Shown in pieces: positions 11,110 through 21,657 of a DNA stretch of 64,000 nt (position 1 is the stretch's first letter; every line of letters begins with the position of its first letter). The translations under genes and the position numbers were made by a program. Under the pieces are notes generated by a model. That model was not told the DNA's origin. It did not search any database and was given only the letters and a program-made list of their open reading frames with translations. Source of the DNA: Flammulina velutipes (lineage: Eukaryota > Basidiomycota > Agaricomycetes > Agaricales > Physalacriaceae); contig CM022369.1 of assembly GCA_011800155.1 (NCBI GenBank), forward strand, positions 3,038,001-3,102,000, in the 5' to 3' direction.

Positions 11110-12370
11110 TTACTTGAGATATTTAGCGTAGGCGTTATTCCACGCTTCGTTCCCTTTCCCTTCAATCACATCCTGTTGTGAGTTAGACTCAGAGACATGA
11201 TATGATAGAAGAATAGAGTTCTACTTACACCATGACACATGATGATTCGCTGGATGTTCCATTCAGAGACAGTCTTCGCGTCGCGTCGCATTGCGCTTTG
11301 AAAGGAGGGATAAGTTCCAGGAGCCAGGTGCCAGGTAAACGTTACATACTTCTTGTCCTTTCCAAGAGACCACAGGATGTTCTTCAAAACCCAACTGGAA
11401 GGGTTGAGCTTGCCAACGAGCGGCACTTTGGGTGACTGTTTACTTTTGGAGTACTAATTCCAACATCAGTCAGGAGAAAGCCATTGTGTGATGAGTAGGA
11501 CATACCTGTTCAGTACCCGGAAGATTGAAGAGAAGGTCGGCGACTATCAGTGTTTTCGTTGGGATGTGATAGAAGGCGACGTCTTGATTGGCGAATCCGG
11601 AGAAGTAGCTAAGAGTATGTTAGGATCTTGCATTCCTAGGTGATAGGTCGTCAAGTCAACATACACAGCACTGATCTAAGAGCTAAATCAGCATGCACCA
11701 CGACTTGTCTGAAGGGTAACGCACCTCGCTTTCGAAACCGTATTTCGTATCTTCCGGATCGACGCCGTACGCTTCAAGAGTATAAGGAATACCGAATTCG
11801 AAGTAAAGTGTCGCGCTCACCTCCTTCCACCAGCAACCCCTCCGCCTTCTTCTTCTCAAAGAGGTTGGGCACAACAACGAGTTTAGCATCAGGGTACGCC
11901 CGCTTGTATTCGCCTTGAAACGAGTTAATATCCACTTGCCGTGCAGGCGCAGTCACTGCGTACCGAGATAAAGGTGATGTTCAGCGTCACCAGCCACGAT
12001 CCAACTTTGTGAAGATCAACGGAAATGAAGGGGGGCAGAGGCGTGGGTTCAACGTACCCTACAGGCCCCAGTCTGTCTATGGTGTTTGCGGTGTCTGTGG
12101 TCAAAGGTGTTGACGCCAGTATCCAAACTTCCCCTGTAGATAGTTTGACTGCTGTCGAGCGACCTCCCCAAGGCAGAAAGCCGGCGCGCTTGAAAGGTCT
12201 ATTAAAACATGTTGGTTTGGACAGTCCGGCTGTTCATGGGCTACCACCAACCGAGAGAATGTCCAGATTTCAGGCGAAACCTGCAATTAAAAGTCAGAGA
12301 GCGAATGTCGAACGTTGAACGACAATGGACATACTTCGCGGATGACGAGGTCGTCAAGATTGGTAGACAT
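11110..12370 (-). CDS. DUF4336 family protein, possible metallo-hydrolase-like fold
   Basis: Heavily spliced gene starting at the ATG at 12370 (MSTNLDDLVIRE). Successive exons give WTFSRPFKRAGFLPWGGRST, VWILASTPLTTDTANTIDRL, WIVAGDAEHHLYLGEYKRAY, LVVVPNLFEKKKAEGLLVEG and VDPEDTKYGFESE. An 11-nt microexon (11665-11675) then joins to YFSGFANQDVAFYHIPTKTL, ADLLFNLPGTEQYSKSKQSP and the last exons ending RIIMCHGDVIEGKGNEAWNN and AKYLK. These match the DUF4336 pattern, which I know from fungi and bacteria. Its DAEHHLYL and CHGD elements recall metallo-beta-lactamase metal ligands, but that fold assignment is inference. No pathway is indicated. Most exon borders are phase-consistent. Confidence 0.8.
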
Positions 12371-12685
12371 TATGAAGAGAAGGTGAATGGGGAAGAAGAC
12401 TGTTGTGTGGGAGTTATCTATGGACGTCTTATAAGCACCACTTCGGCCTCGCGGGATCGTGTTGGTGAAGCTGTGATCGCAGGATCGCACTCCTGCTCAT
12501 CGTGCCTGTTTCGCAGCGGCGTTGATAAGCATAGTGCTGGACAACTCCGGAGAGCTGATCGCTGTGCTCTGCTGTGCTGGTATTATTAGCGAGTAAACGT
12601 GACTTGAGCACTGAAGATCTGCACAATGCACATGCGTGCGTTGTGAATTTTCAAGCAAGGAAGCTGATTAGAAATTTCATTACCG
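12371..12685. other. Intergenic, nothing recognisable
   Basis: Spacer upstream of the DUF4336 gene and downstream of the conserved fungal gene, both minus. No supported coding region; the plus-strand frame at 12209-12589 is antisense to a real exon. Confidence 0.4.
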
Positions 12686-13291
12686 TCAATGGCGCCAGCC
12701 GACCTCATGTCCGTTTTCCATCATAGGTTCGACAAAACCACGAAACATCCAAGGTCGTGTGGTATTGGAACTCTCGTCTCCTGTGACTTCACAGTTCTGT
12801 GACCACCGCAATCCGTAGCCCTCCTCGATCCGAACCTCATACACCAAAACGCAATGAGGAAGCCAGTGTAGGTTCCGCCACGTAGCATTGTCCATTATCC
12901 TCCAAAAGAGTGTTAGAGCGTTTTCGTTGATGACGCTGACAGGTCCAGATGGCCGACCCCACCAGCCCTTCCCGTTCGAAGCCGCGTCGGTAGACAGAAA
13001 TCGGGGTGCGTGTTTAGACCATGCGCGGGCCCCCGTGGTAAGGCCGTGGCCAACTTTGTTTGGCCGCTGGAATGCCTCAAGACAGAGTTCCACGCTTGGT
13101 GGGTCGCAGCCTAGGGCAGACCCGGTGGTGTATGCGAGGCCCAGAGATAAATGTTTGGCCAGGAGCGGGTCGGATTGTCGGAGTAACGATAACTGGGCGC
13201 GGTGCTGCGAGGCGTCTGGGAGCTCATTCATTCCGGCGCATCGTGGCTGCGATAATTCACCCCCTTTCATATCAGAAATCGTCGATGGCAT
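12686..13291 (-). CDS. Conserved fungal protein of unknown function
   Basis: Single exon of 201 codons from the ATG at 13291; the frame is open up to 13333 but has no ATG there. Features seen: GLTTGARAWSKHAPR, GWWGRPSGPVSVINENA, IMDNATWRNLHWLPHCVLVY, EEGYGLRWSQ and a C-terminal end FRGFVEPMMENGHEVGWRH. I know this C-terminal Trp/His-rich block from uncharacterised proteins widespread in fungi, so the reading is secure although the role is not. No signal peptide or membrane segment is visible. Tandem on the minus strand with DUF4336 downstream. Confidence 0.75.
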   Translation of the reverse strand: MPSTISDMKGGELSQPRCAGMNELPDASQHRAQLSLLRQSDPLLAKHLSLGLAYTTGSALGCDPPSVELCLEAFQRPNKVGHGLTTGARAWSKHAPRFLSTDAASNGKGWWGRPSGPVSVINENALTLFWRIMDNATWRNLHWLPHCVLVYEVRIEEGYGLRWSQNCEVTGDESSNTTRPWMFRGFVEPMMENGHEVGWRH

Positions 13292-13505
13292 ACCTAGATG
13301 GTGGAGGTCCGAAGGAAGAAGAAACACGATCACGTGGACTTAAGAGTTTCGATTTCCATCCGATCCTCTTTAGACGTTTCGCGATTTAGGAGGTAATATT
13401 GCATAGCATGTGGCATAAGAATTCATGTCATACGTATTAGAAATATAGATCGAGAACTCCGAGTCTTTGAGAACGTCTCTAGCAGTTATCTTGGCTGAGC
13501 CCACG

Positions 13506-14972
13506 TTAATTGGACGCGGATTCCGTTTCAACTGGCTCCAGAGTCGGATTGTGCGTATGAACACCTGACTCATAAATCGCTCTTCCGCATAACTTCGAGC
13601 ACACGATAATGATGGAGCAGACAGAACATCGCTTCGCCCTGTCCATTGAAATGCAAGGATCTTTGCACTGCGGTGATGTAAGAAGACTGGCAAAAGGAAA
13701 AGTTACGAGGACACTCACAGACGGGTTCATACAGAACAATTTGACCTCTCTCGTTTCTGGGTCGAGTCTCCCAGACTCCGATATAGCCGCGATAAATTTC
13801 ACCCAGCACTGCAATGTCTCACTCATTTCCTCTCGTACCTCCAACTCCCTCAATTGACCCACACCCAACCCATCCATGTTCTCCTCTGCGATTTTTTCCA
13901 ATGCATGGAACATCTTACCAAGAAGGGCCCTCTGGTGGGCTCGCGTACAATGAACCAGGTCATCAAGCAGATTGTACAACGCCGTAGCATCGAAGCCTTC
14001 CGAGCCATGTCCCCAGAGCTTCACCAAAGTCGCCAGTGCCTCTATTAATCCATATTTCAGAGCCTGACGCAGCGGAAGCGTGTCCGGGGACTTGATATCG
14101 ATGGCAACGCTCCAGAGCGTCAGTAAACACCCGCTAAGACCATCATATCGAGTGGGAGGTGCATTGATGAACCTCAGAAGTAACTCCACGAGGGTTTTTG
14201 GAGCCAGCCTGTGGCGCAAAGTTTCTTGAAATTCCCTATCTGCAGAACAGATGGTGCTGAGCTGGATGAGACTAAGATCCACAAGGTCACCGCCGAGAGG
14301 GACCTCAAATTCGCAGGCCGATCGAAGAATCCTTAACGGCTCCATGAACAGTCTTTTCGACTGACAACGTAGAGACGTCCGGAGGTGGGTGGATGCCTCT
14401 TCGTTGATGGAGAGTAGTTGGATAACACCACTGCGGAAGCATGACCAAGGTTGGCCATTGTAGTTTCTGAGCACTCCTCCAAGGACCTTCGTGGCATCTT
14501 CGACGAAATCAGATTCACCGAAAAGAGTGAGGGCTTCCGGAATGGATAAGATATAGAATATGTGTTTGTAGAAGTAACAACCGAGATCTTCCACCTCGCC
14601 GCCGACGGTGAATGGGAAGTTGAAAATCTGGGACAGGACTTTGATAATCCATCTGACGATTGTGTGGACCAAACAGTCAACGTCTGCCAGTAGAGACGGG
14701 TGATATGATGCCTCGGACCCCGGCTCTCCGTAAAGCTCTTCCAATGCATCAAGACATTGAGTAAAGAGCGTCAGACAAGGATTGAACCCGAGTTTGTCCT
14801 CCGAGGGGAGGTATATGGCGACGGGATTGAATGAAGCAGTTTCCAGAGCTGACTTGATGACCGGCATGAAGTCGTTGATAGCATTGCGTCGAACGAGATT
14901 GTAAAGGGCGACCGAGGGAAACTAGCCATATCAATTAGCCAGGTTTAACGAGAAACGTGTTAGACATACCAT
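13506..14972 (-). CDS. MYND-like finger protein, copy 1 (intact)
   Basis: Three exons: the ATG alone (14970-14972), 13719-14921 and 13506-13667, giving 455 residues; introns are 48 and 51 bp. Most of the protein is an all-helical region (INDFMPVIKSALE, HTIVRWIIKVLSQIFNFPF, LVELLLRFINAPP), as in the Agaricomycete proteins that carry a MYND finger after a helical repeat domain. The finger spans the last intron: MNPSCKDPC, then KRCSVCSIIIVCSKLCGRA. The usual W and final H-x3-C of MYND are replaced by YESGVHTH and a tail without Cys, so zinc binding at site two is doubtful. A frameshifted paralogue lies at 25403-26850. Upstream, a TTTATTTAAG box is shared with that paralogue. Confidence 0.78.
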
Positions 14973-15043
14973 GCTGGGCAGTAAAAAAATAGATGATAAT
15001 GAAGTGTGGCAAAACGTTGGGGAATACAGCAGGAAACGACGGC

Positions 15044-15057
15044 TTGCTTAAATAAAC
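15044..15057 (-). promoter_or_regulatory. TATA-like box of MYND copy 1
   Basis: On the minus strand this reads GAGTTTATTTAAGC about 75-85 bp before the ATG. The same context (CAGGAA-CGACG, then a TTTAAATA-type box) precedes the paralogue at about 26930-26942, so the element was duplicated with the gene. Confidence 0.4.
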
Positions 15058-15750
15058 TCACAAGGAGCGCGCGCGCACTTCCAGATTCAGAAGTATATAA
15101 TTATGCATTGTTCAACAACAAGATGGAGACAATGGTTGCTCGTCAGACCTAGTCCTGATCCATTGTAAGACGCTGCCTTTTTATCGGGAAAACTTGAGAA
15201 CAATGCAGAAAAATCTTGACCAGGTCGCCGTTTAGAAACAAAGCGTACAAAATTTCGATTGTAGAGGATAAGATTCTTCCAGCTTGAGCGAGAACTGGGT
15301 TTGAGGCACGAAGAGGCAGAAAAAGCTTGTCGCCCATAGACGGAAGTAAGAAGGGGACGAGATACTCATACGACGGGACCGACAAAGAGCGCGATTCAGT
15401 TGTAGGTAAGTGTATGAAGAGAGCAGAAGCTCGAGGAAAGGACTCTGAACCAGATCAAGAGGGAATGCAAGTTTGAAGCGTGCGCGTGATCCTTTCAATT
15501 TTGGTCAGGGTCGCGCCAACTCCTCTTGGATCCTTAATAAATACCGTGATCTCAAAACGCGTCGCGTCGTACGCCTGCTGTGGCTATATATCGTCCAAAA
15601 TGTGACCGACCGGCGACATACGTCGCGACTTTGCTTTGCGATATTCCTAACTGGGTCTTGCCTTTTTTGTGCGCCGATCGCACCCAACAGTCAAGCTTGG
15701 ATTGACATGGAATTATCTATCTCGCTTTAGTACCACCATCGCACGCGTAC
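15058..15750. other. Divergent spacer; duplicated promoter of the repeat-protein family
   Basis: From about 15504 to 15750 the sequence matches about 18110-18350 with scattered changes, beginning at TCAGGGTCGCGCCAACTCCT. This shows that the promoter was copied together with the gene. Here it contains GCTATATATCG at about 15582, which the second copy lacks. The stretch 15058-15500 holds no recognisable gene. Confidence 0.5.
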
Positions 15751-17221
15751 ATGCCTTCCGAACTTGTGGCCTCCATGGCTGTGACCTTCATAGTTCCTCT
15801 CGTCATCTCGCTGATCCAATTGGCCGTCAAATGCCTTACGGACGTCAGCTTAATGCTAGCCTGCGACCTGTCCGACATGTTTCCCAGCTTCCTCGTCATC
15901 ATCCTCGCAACTGCCTTTGCCAATAATCTCTCCGGCGAATGCACTGCCATCGCCCTCTTTGTACCAACCGCTATGGTCGTCTTTGAAGAACTGTGGGACG
16001 ATGAAGAGGTATTGGAACAAGACCCTGGTCTGTGGCAAAGCCTCTACGTTGTGCTCGCCTTTTTCGAGTCTGTTTATGCATCTGATGTATGCGCGATTTA
16101 CTCACCAGTTCGTCTTTCTTTACTGATTCTGAAGCAGACGGCTCAAGTCGCTCGTCATCTACGCTCCGAAGCCATCGCCGGGCTGGAGGATCTGGTTTTT
16201 GGCCCAGAGATTTTCGAAGACAGTCCTCAGTCGTCGACACCCTCCCCGCCGGTATCCTCGGGGCCCAATGTCGAACATATCACCGAACAGTTGATGATGG
16301 GTATCAAAGCAAACTGGGAGCGTTATGCGAAAGTGAGCTCGGACACCTTTCTACTCGCAAATATCTAATAATGCATGTTCAAAGGACGTGTTGGTGCCCT
16401 TGGGGAAACGCTTTCATCTTTTGATGATCGACTCCCCGCCTACGTCATTGGGCAATCCTTCCCTCGTCCGCCGAACGCCTTGGTCGATGCGCGCCATTGT
16501 ACCTGTCGAAATTGTCCGCCTCCTCCTGGAAGAGGACCGCCCTACTTTCAAGCAGTTCCAGAATTCATTGAATCGAGCAGACGAGGCCAACACTTTCCAT
16601 AATCTCATCGATGAGAGCCACCTCGTTATCTCGACGCACAAAGTGAGTCGACTTCCCAACCTTGAAAACCACCGAGGTCTTACTTTCACGCCTATCAGGG
16701 TTTCTTGGTAATGGGCGAGGAAGGTTTTCTCACTCTCCATTACAATATGTTGCATGGCGCGCTCGTCGATACATGGGACGATTCAATGGCGATTCCGACC
16801 ATTGAGGTGATAATTTCTGTAATCTTGATACCACCTCCATTTCTGACATTCGTGATAGCTCTTGGCCCATGTAGAATGCAAGACAGTTAACGAAGCGGTA
16901 TCGCAGCATATCGAAGAGGTGTCCGGGTCAAATGGATCGAGCAGGATCTTCCACCCTTCCATGACCCGGACGATGGACACTTCCTCCATTTCCGACTCGT
17001 CGTCGTCAGCATCTGGCACCTACAGCGGCACTTCAGTTGATCCACTTTCTGGGAACCAGGACTCTTCGTCATCTGGTATCGAGTCGAAAGGAAGTGGTCT
17101 CCCGATTCACGATGCCTCTTTAACTTCTGTACCAACCGAAGTGAGCTGGTTAGGTCGTCTGAATGGTGACACCTCGGTCGAAGGTTGTCATGTTACATTC
17201 TCCCAGAGGGTTACATCGTAG
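15751..17221 (+). CDS. Island membrane protein, copy A (truncated paralogue)
   Basis: Five exons: 15751-16086, 16138-16332, 16385-16642, 16699-16806 and 16859-17221, giving 419 residues. The exon lengths 195, 258 and 108 are identical to copy B. The N-terminus has three hydrophobic stretches (VTFIVPLVISLIQLAVK, FPSFLVIILATAFANN, LWQSLYVVLAFFESVYA), suggesting membrane insertion. Conserved blocks follow: TAQVARHLRSEAIAGLED, EHITEQLMMGIKANWERY, RTPWSMRAIVPVEIVRLLLE and HLVISTHKGF. A Ser/Asp-rich tail then ends abruptly. Relative to copy B there is a net 4-base loss at about 17184-17196 that shifts the frame; the repeat exon of copy B is absent. I do not recognise the family. Whether it is functional or a decaying copy is open; the remaining frame is intact. 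Confidence 0.65.
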
Positions 17222-18350
17222 GTAGTTGCTAGTATTGAGATGTATTGATACTCCGTTGACATGGGCGCAGCGCGACGCCTGAGACGTTTATTAGAAAGTT
17301 GGTTTACGACGAAGCAACTCAAGAATTGAACCAACGTAGGACTCGGCAGAGGAAGTTGAAGTTTCAATTATGCTTTGGTTGAACGTCGCATCTTGTCAGA
17401 CCCATGCACATAGTACTTGTTGAAGGGATCGAGCTGGGAATGCTTGAGCATGCCATGGAACAGGCTCGCAATTCATGGTGCTGACTCGGAGACAACGAGA
17501 CAGTGTCGCTCGCTGGAACACTGACAGAGAGAGCATTATTGCAGTGATCCTTCAAGCCCCTCCTCCAGATTATCTTGAAATGTATCTGAGCGCTTTTACT
17601 AGACTATCAAGCGGTAGATTGGTGAATATCGGCTTGCGGGAACGTCGTAAATGTCAGTAAGCAATGAATTGTTGGCATTCAGACTGGCCGAGTCCCAGAA
17701 GCAAGAATGGCTACGATTTGCGCTGAATGTTGTCAGCCTCAGTGTAAGGCTAAGAGTCATATATCCATCTGTGCGGATCCAGAGCAAACCAAGTATTCAT
17801 TGTCCAAACGTGTGGGCTGGAGCGAGTGTGAATGAAGTCAGGAATAACCCAAGTATCATAAGGGCGTCAAACAAGCGTCAAAGTCACAATAGTAGGTATA
17901 CTGTTGAAAGGCTCCCAGTTGCTCTTCGACGACTCATGAGAGTCCGGCTGGCTTGACTACCAAGTACTTGTGGAACCGAGCAAGAGCCCTTGGAGGACGA
18001 AATAAGAGCCAGACAATGTACTGGAGACTTTACGCGTAACGATATTCATTGGTAATGGGGTCAAGAAGGCGTGGGAGGTTGATATTGATCCTTTGATCGG
18101 AAGGTTTTGGTCAGGGTCGCGCCAACTCCTCTTGAACGAATACCACGATGTTTTCAAAACGCGTCGCGTCGTTCGCCTGCTGCTGCTGTTTCCCGTCCAA
18201 AATTTGCCCAACATACGACGTGACTTTGCTTTACCATGTTTATGACCGTGTCTTGCCTTGTTTATACGCCGATCGCATACAAAAGCCAGGCTCGGACCGA
18301 CTTGGAATCATCCTTCTCGCTCCAGTATCATCGCATTCGCACTTTTGAAA
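17222..18350. other. Spacer between copies A and B; 3' part is duplicated promoter
   Basis: 17222-18100 has only short frames without family signal and no trace of the repeat exon that follows the same point in copy B. 18110-18350 is the duplicated promoter segment matching 15504-15750. Confidence 0.45.
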
Positions 18351-19850
18351 ATGCCTTCCGAATTTGTGGCCTCCATGGTCGTGACCTTTATAGTTCCTCT
18401 CGCCATCTCGCTGGTCCAATTGGTCGTCAAAGGCCTTACGGACGTCAGCTTAATGCTGGCCTCCGACCTGTCCGACATGTTTCCCCCCTTCCTCATCATC
18501 CTCCTCACAACCGGCTTTGCCAAGGACCTCGCAGCCGAATGTTTTGTCATCTCCCTTCTCGTACCCACCGTTATCCTGGCATCGTTCGCCTGTGGACATA
18601 TGTGGAACCATGAAGAGGTATCTGAAGACGACTCTGGTGTGTGGCAAGGCCTCTACTTTATGCTCGTATTCTTCGAGTCCCTTTATGCATCGAATGTGTG
18701 TACGATTTACCCGCCAGCTCATCCTTTTTACTGATTGCGAAGCAGACCGCTCAAGTCGCTCGTCATCTACGCTCCGAAGCCATCGCTGGACTTGAGGACT
18801 ATGTTTTTGGTCCAGAGATTTTCGAGGACAGTCCTCCATCGTCGGCACCCTCCCCGCCGGTACCCTCGATGCCCAATGTCGAACATATCACCGAACAGTT
18901 GATGATGGGCATCAAAGCAAACTGGGAGCGTTATACGAAAGTGAGCTTGGACACCTTTCTACTCGAAAATATCTAATGCATGTTCAAAGGATATGCTGGG
19001 GCCCTGGAGGAAACGCTTTCATCTTCTTATCATCGACTCTCCACCTACGCCATTGGGCGATCCTTCTCTCGTCCGCCGAACGCCTTGGTCGATGCGCGCT
19101 ACCATTCCCGTCGAAATTGTTTCCCTCTTCTTGGAAAAGGACCGCCCCACTTTCGAACAATTCCAGAAGTCATTGAAATTAGCAGACGATGCCAACACCT
19201 TCCATAATTTCATCGATGAGAGTCACCTCGTTATCTCGACGCACAAAGTGAGTCGACTTCCGACTTTCGAATCAGCGAAGTCTCATCTCTCGCCTAACAG
19301 GGTTTCATGGTTATGGGCGAGACAGGCTTCTCCACTCTCCATTATAACATGCTACGTGGCGCGCTTGACGATGACTGGGACGATACACTGCCGATTCCGA
19401 CCATTGAGGTGAGCATTTGCATGATCTTGAATTCACCTTCATCTCTGACATCCACAAAGCTCTTGTCCAATGTCGAATGCAAGCCTATTGATACAGTGGT
19501 ATCCCAACCTATCGAAGAGGACGAATCTAGCAGGATCTTCGACTCTTCCATGACCCGAACGATGGACACTTCGTCTGCTTCCGACTCGTCAGCATCCGAT
19601 ACCTCCAGTGCCACTCTAGTGGATTCTCCTTCGGGGAATCAGGACGCCCAACTGATCGAGTGCATGTTTCCTGCCAAGGACAAAGACATTGCATCTCCAG
19701 CCAACGATTCCTTTACCACACAACCGACAGAGGTTAGCTGGTTGGGTCTGGATGGCGACACTTCGATCGAAGGGGAGCGTCCAGTTTTCATTCTCCCGGA
19801 GGGCTACAATGTGAGTAGTTTGTTGTTGATATTGCTTCACCGTTCTGACA
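18110..19850 (+). repeat. Tandem duplicate of 15504-17221
   Basis: Promoter, five exons and four introns of copy A recur here with conserved order and with identical lengths for exons 2-4. The offset is about 2.6 kb. Similarity stops at the frame-shifted end of copy A, so the repeat exon was either not duplicated or was later lost from A. Confidence 0.75.
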
Positions 19851-21657
19851 TTGTCCTATCCAGTCATCTCGATCTGACTCTCTTGGAGGAATGTCCGAAA
19901 AGCCGTCCATAGGTCCATCGAATACCATTGGAGATTCATTCGTTATTCCTGGTTCGAATTCTCAACCCCAGCTACTGGACGCGTCTTTACCAAGCACGGA
20001 TGTCTCCTTCGGATCCGTACATGAAGACTCGGCACCTTCGAAGCATCCAATGGCAGTTGTCATCTTATCTGTGCCAGATAGTCCAACATCGAAACCGGCT
20101 ACGGAACCCTTGGATGGGACACAAAGTTCCTTCGTCATCCCTTCGTCTTCTGATACTCAGCTCCTTGACGTGTCTCTACCGATGGACTCATCTCTTGAGT
20201 TGGAGATAGACTCTGCTGAGTCTGTTCCCATTCCATCGGCTGATATCCGACTCCCCGATACTGATGTCATCCTCGGGATGGACTCTCTCCTCATTCCTTC
20301 GACGTCTGGTGTTCAGCTCCTCGATGTGTCGCTACCTGCCATCGACACCTCCTTCCAATGCCTCGAGCAGGGATCGGCTCACTGGAATTACTCTCCGATT
20401 TCTGACAGTTTTCCAGGGTTGCTACCAGACACAGACGCGTTATGCTACGACCTTGGCCAGGGAATGGACGCATATGCCATTCCATCCATATCTCAGTTCC
20501 TGTCCCTCAATACGCCATTGGATGTCTCCATAGAGCGGGGGTCAGTCACTTTGGCCATCGCCTCGATATCCGAGCCCCAGCCACCGGACTCCTCGCTGCC
20601 AAATCCCGATGGCGTTCAATACACCGACCATCAGATGGAGTCCTTGATCATACCCTCATTGTCGGACATTCAGCTTCTCGATGCGTCGCTACCGCCCATG
20701 GACACTTCCATGTCATCTGCGCCCTTCGACACTTCGTCCACGAGCGACAGTCTAGTACCGATGTCGCCCGATTGCATCCAACATGCGAACTTTTTGGCTC
20801 TCCCATCGACAACTGGGCTTGACCGCATCGATGCGGCGCTGTCAAAGATCGAAGCCTGCATTGCAACCTTGAAGGATCCTCCCGCTATCGTGTCGACCTC
20901 CTTGCCTAATACAGATTCTGTACCACAATTAGACCAGGAGTCACACTATTCTTTCGTCGTCCCACCTCTCTCTGATTTTCAGCTCCTCGACGCGTCGCTT
21001 CCAGGAATCGACATCTCCCTTGATCATTGGGAGTGCGAGTCTGTTTCTTTGACACCTTCCGCGGCCATCCAACAATCTATCTCGCTACCCAACACCCGTT
21101 TGACACGATTCTCCGATGATTCTTTTGTCATCCCATCGATGTCCGGTATTCAGCTCATCTCTTCCGCCTCACTACCAGACATGGACACATCTATGTACTA
21201 CTCGGAGTCCGGTTCATGGGACCATCTTTCGTTCGCCATCCCCTCAACGTCCGATCTCCAGCTTTGTGATATATCACTCACGGGACTCAACATCTCTATC
21301 GCGTACTCGGAGGTGGACTCAGCTCCCAAGCTCCCGCTGTTCGTCGATGACTGTATGGAGCGCGGGGAATGGGAATCGCACGCTTCACAGACGTTTCTCG
21401 TACCCTCCTCGAGCTCTGGTGATATTGGTGAACTGTTCCTCTATGGGACCGATGTTGGCATGCCTGCAGACTATTCGGTTTGGGAGGAAGAGGATGAGCG
21501 CACATTCACCGCGTTCGAACTCGAAGACGATCTTGGGGATCCGGAAGACGATTGGTCTATTGCTCGGGTGGGAGAGACGAGTTACGAGGAGTACGAAGAG
21601 GAGGAAGTCGCTCTCATCTTTCGATTGGGAGGATCGATTAGGAGCCTTCCAGTTTAG
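18351..21657 (+). CDS. Island membrane protein, copy B, with SFVIPS-SD-QLLD-SLP repeats
   Basis: Six exons: 18351-18695, 18746-18940, 18990-19247, 19301-19408, 19460-19810 and 19864-21657, all phase 0, giving 1016 residues. Residues 1-115 have hydrophobic segments (VTFIVPLAISLVQLVVK, FPPFLIILLTTGF and a third near YFMLVFFESLYA). Residues 115-420 follow copy A closely. The last exon encodes about 600 residues dominated by imperfect units with consensus S-F-V-I-P-S-x-S-D-x-Q-L-L-D-x-S-L-P-x-x-D-x-S, then a very acidic end (WEEEDERTFTAFELEDDLGD, EEYEEEEVALIF). There are almost no Lys residues in the repeats. I know no family with this repeat. A membrane-anchored, acidic, repetitive display or binding region is inference. 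No enzyme motif is visible. Confidence 0.72.
19936..21460 (+). repeat. About eleven imperfect protein-level repeats in copy B
   Basis: Six units are well conserved, as in PSSSDTQLLDVSLP, PSTSGVQLLDVSLP, PSLSDIQLLDASLP and PPLSDFQLLDASLP. Others are degraded (PSISQFLSLNTPLD, PSTTGLDRIDAALS). Units are spaced by roughly 35-70 residues, so the repeat is ancient or under loose length constraint rather than a fresh microsatellite expansion. Confidence 0.7.

Noticed and set aside
12209..12589. Plus-strand frame of 126 codons
   Set aside because: Antisense to the first exons of the DUF4336 gene, which has clear family signal on the minus strand.
13292..13333. Upstream extension of the conserved fungal gene to 13333
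   Set aside because: The frame there starts with GTG; the first ATG is at 13291, and nuclear fungal genes rarely start at GTG.
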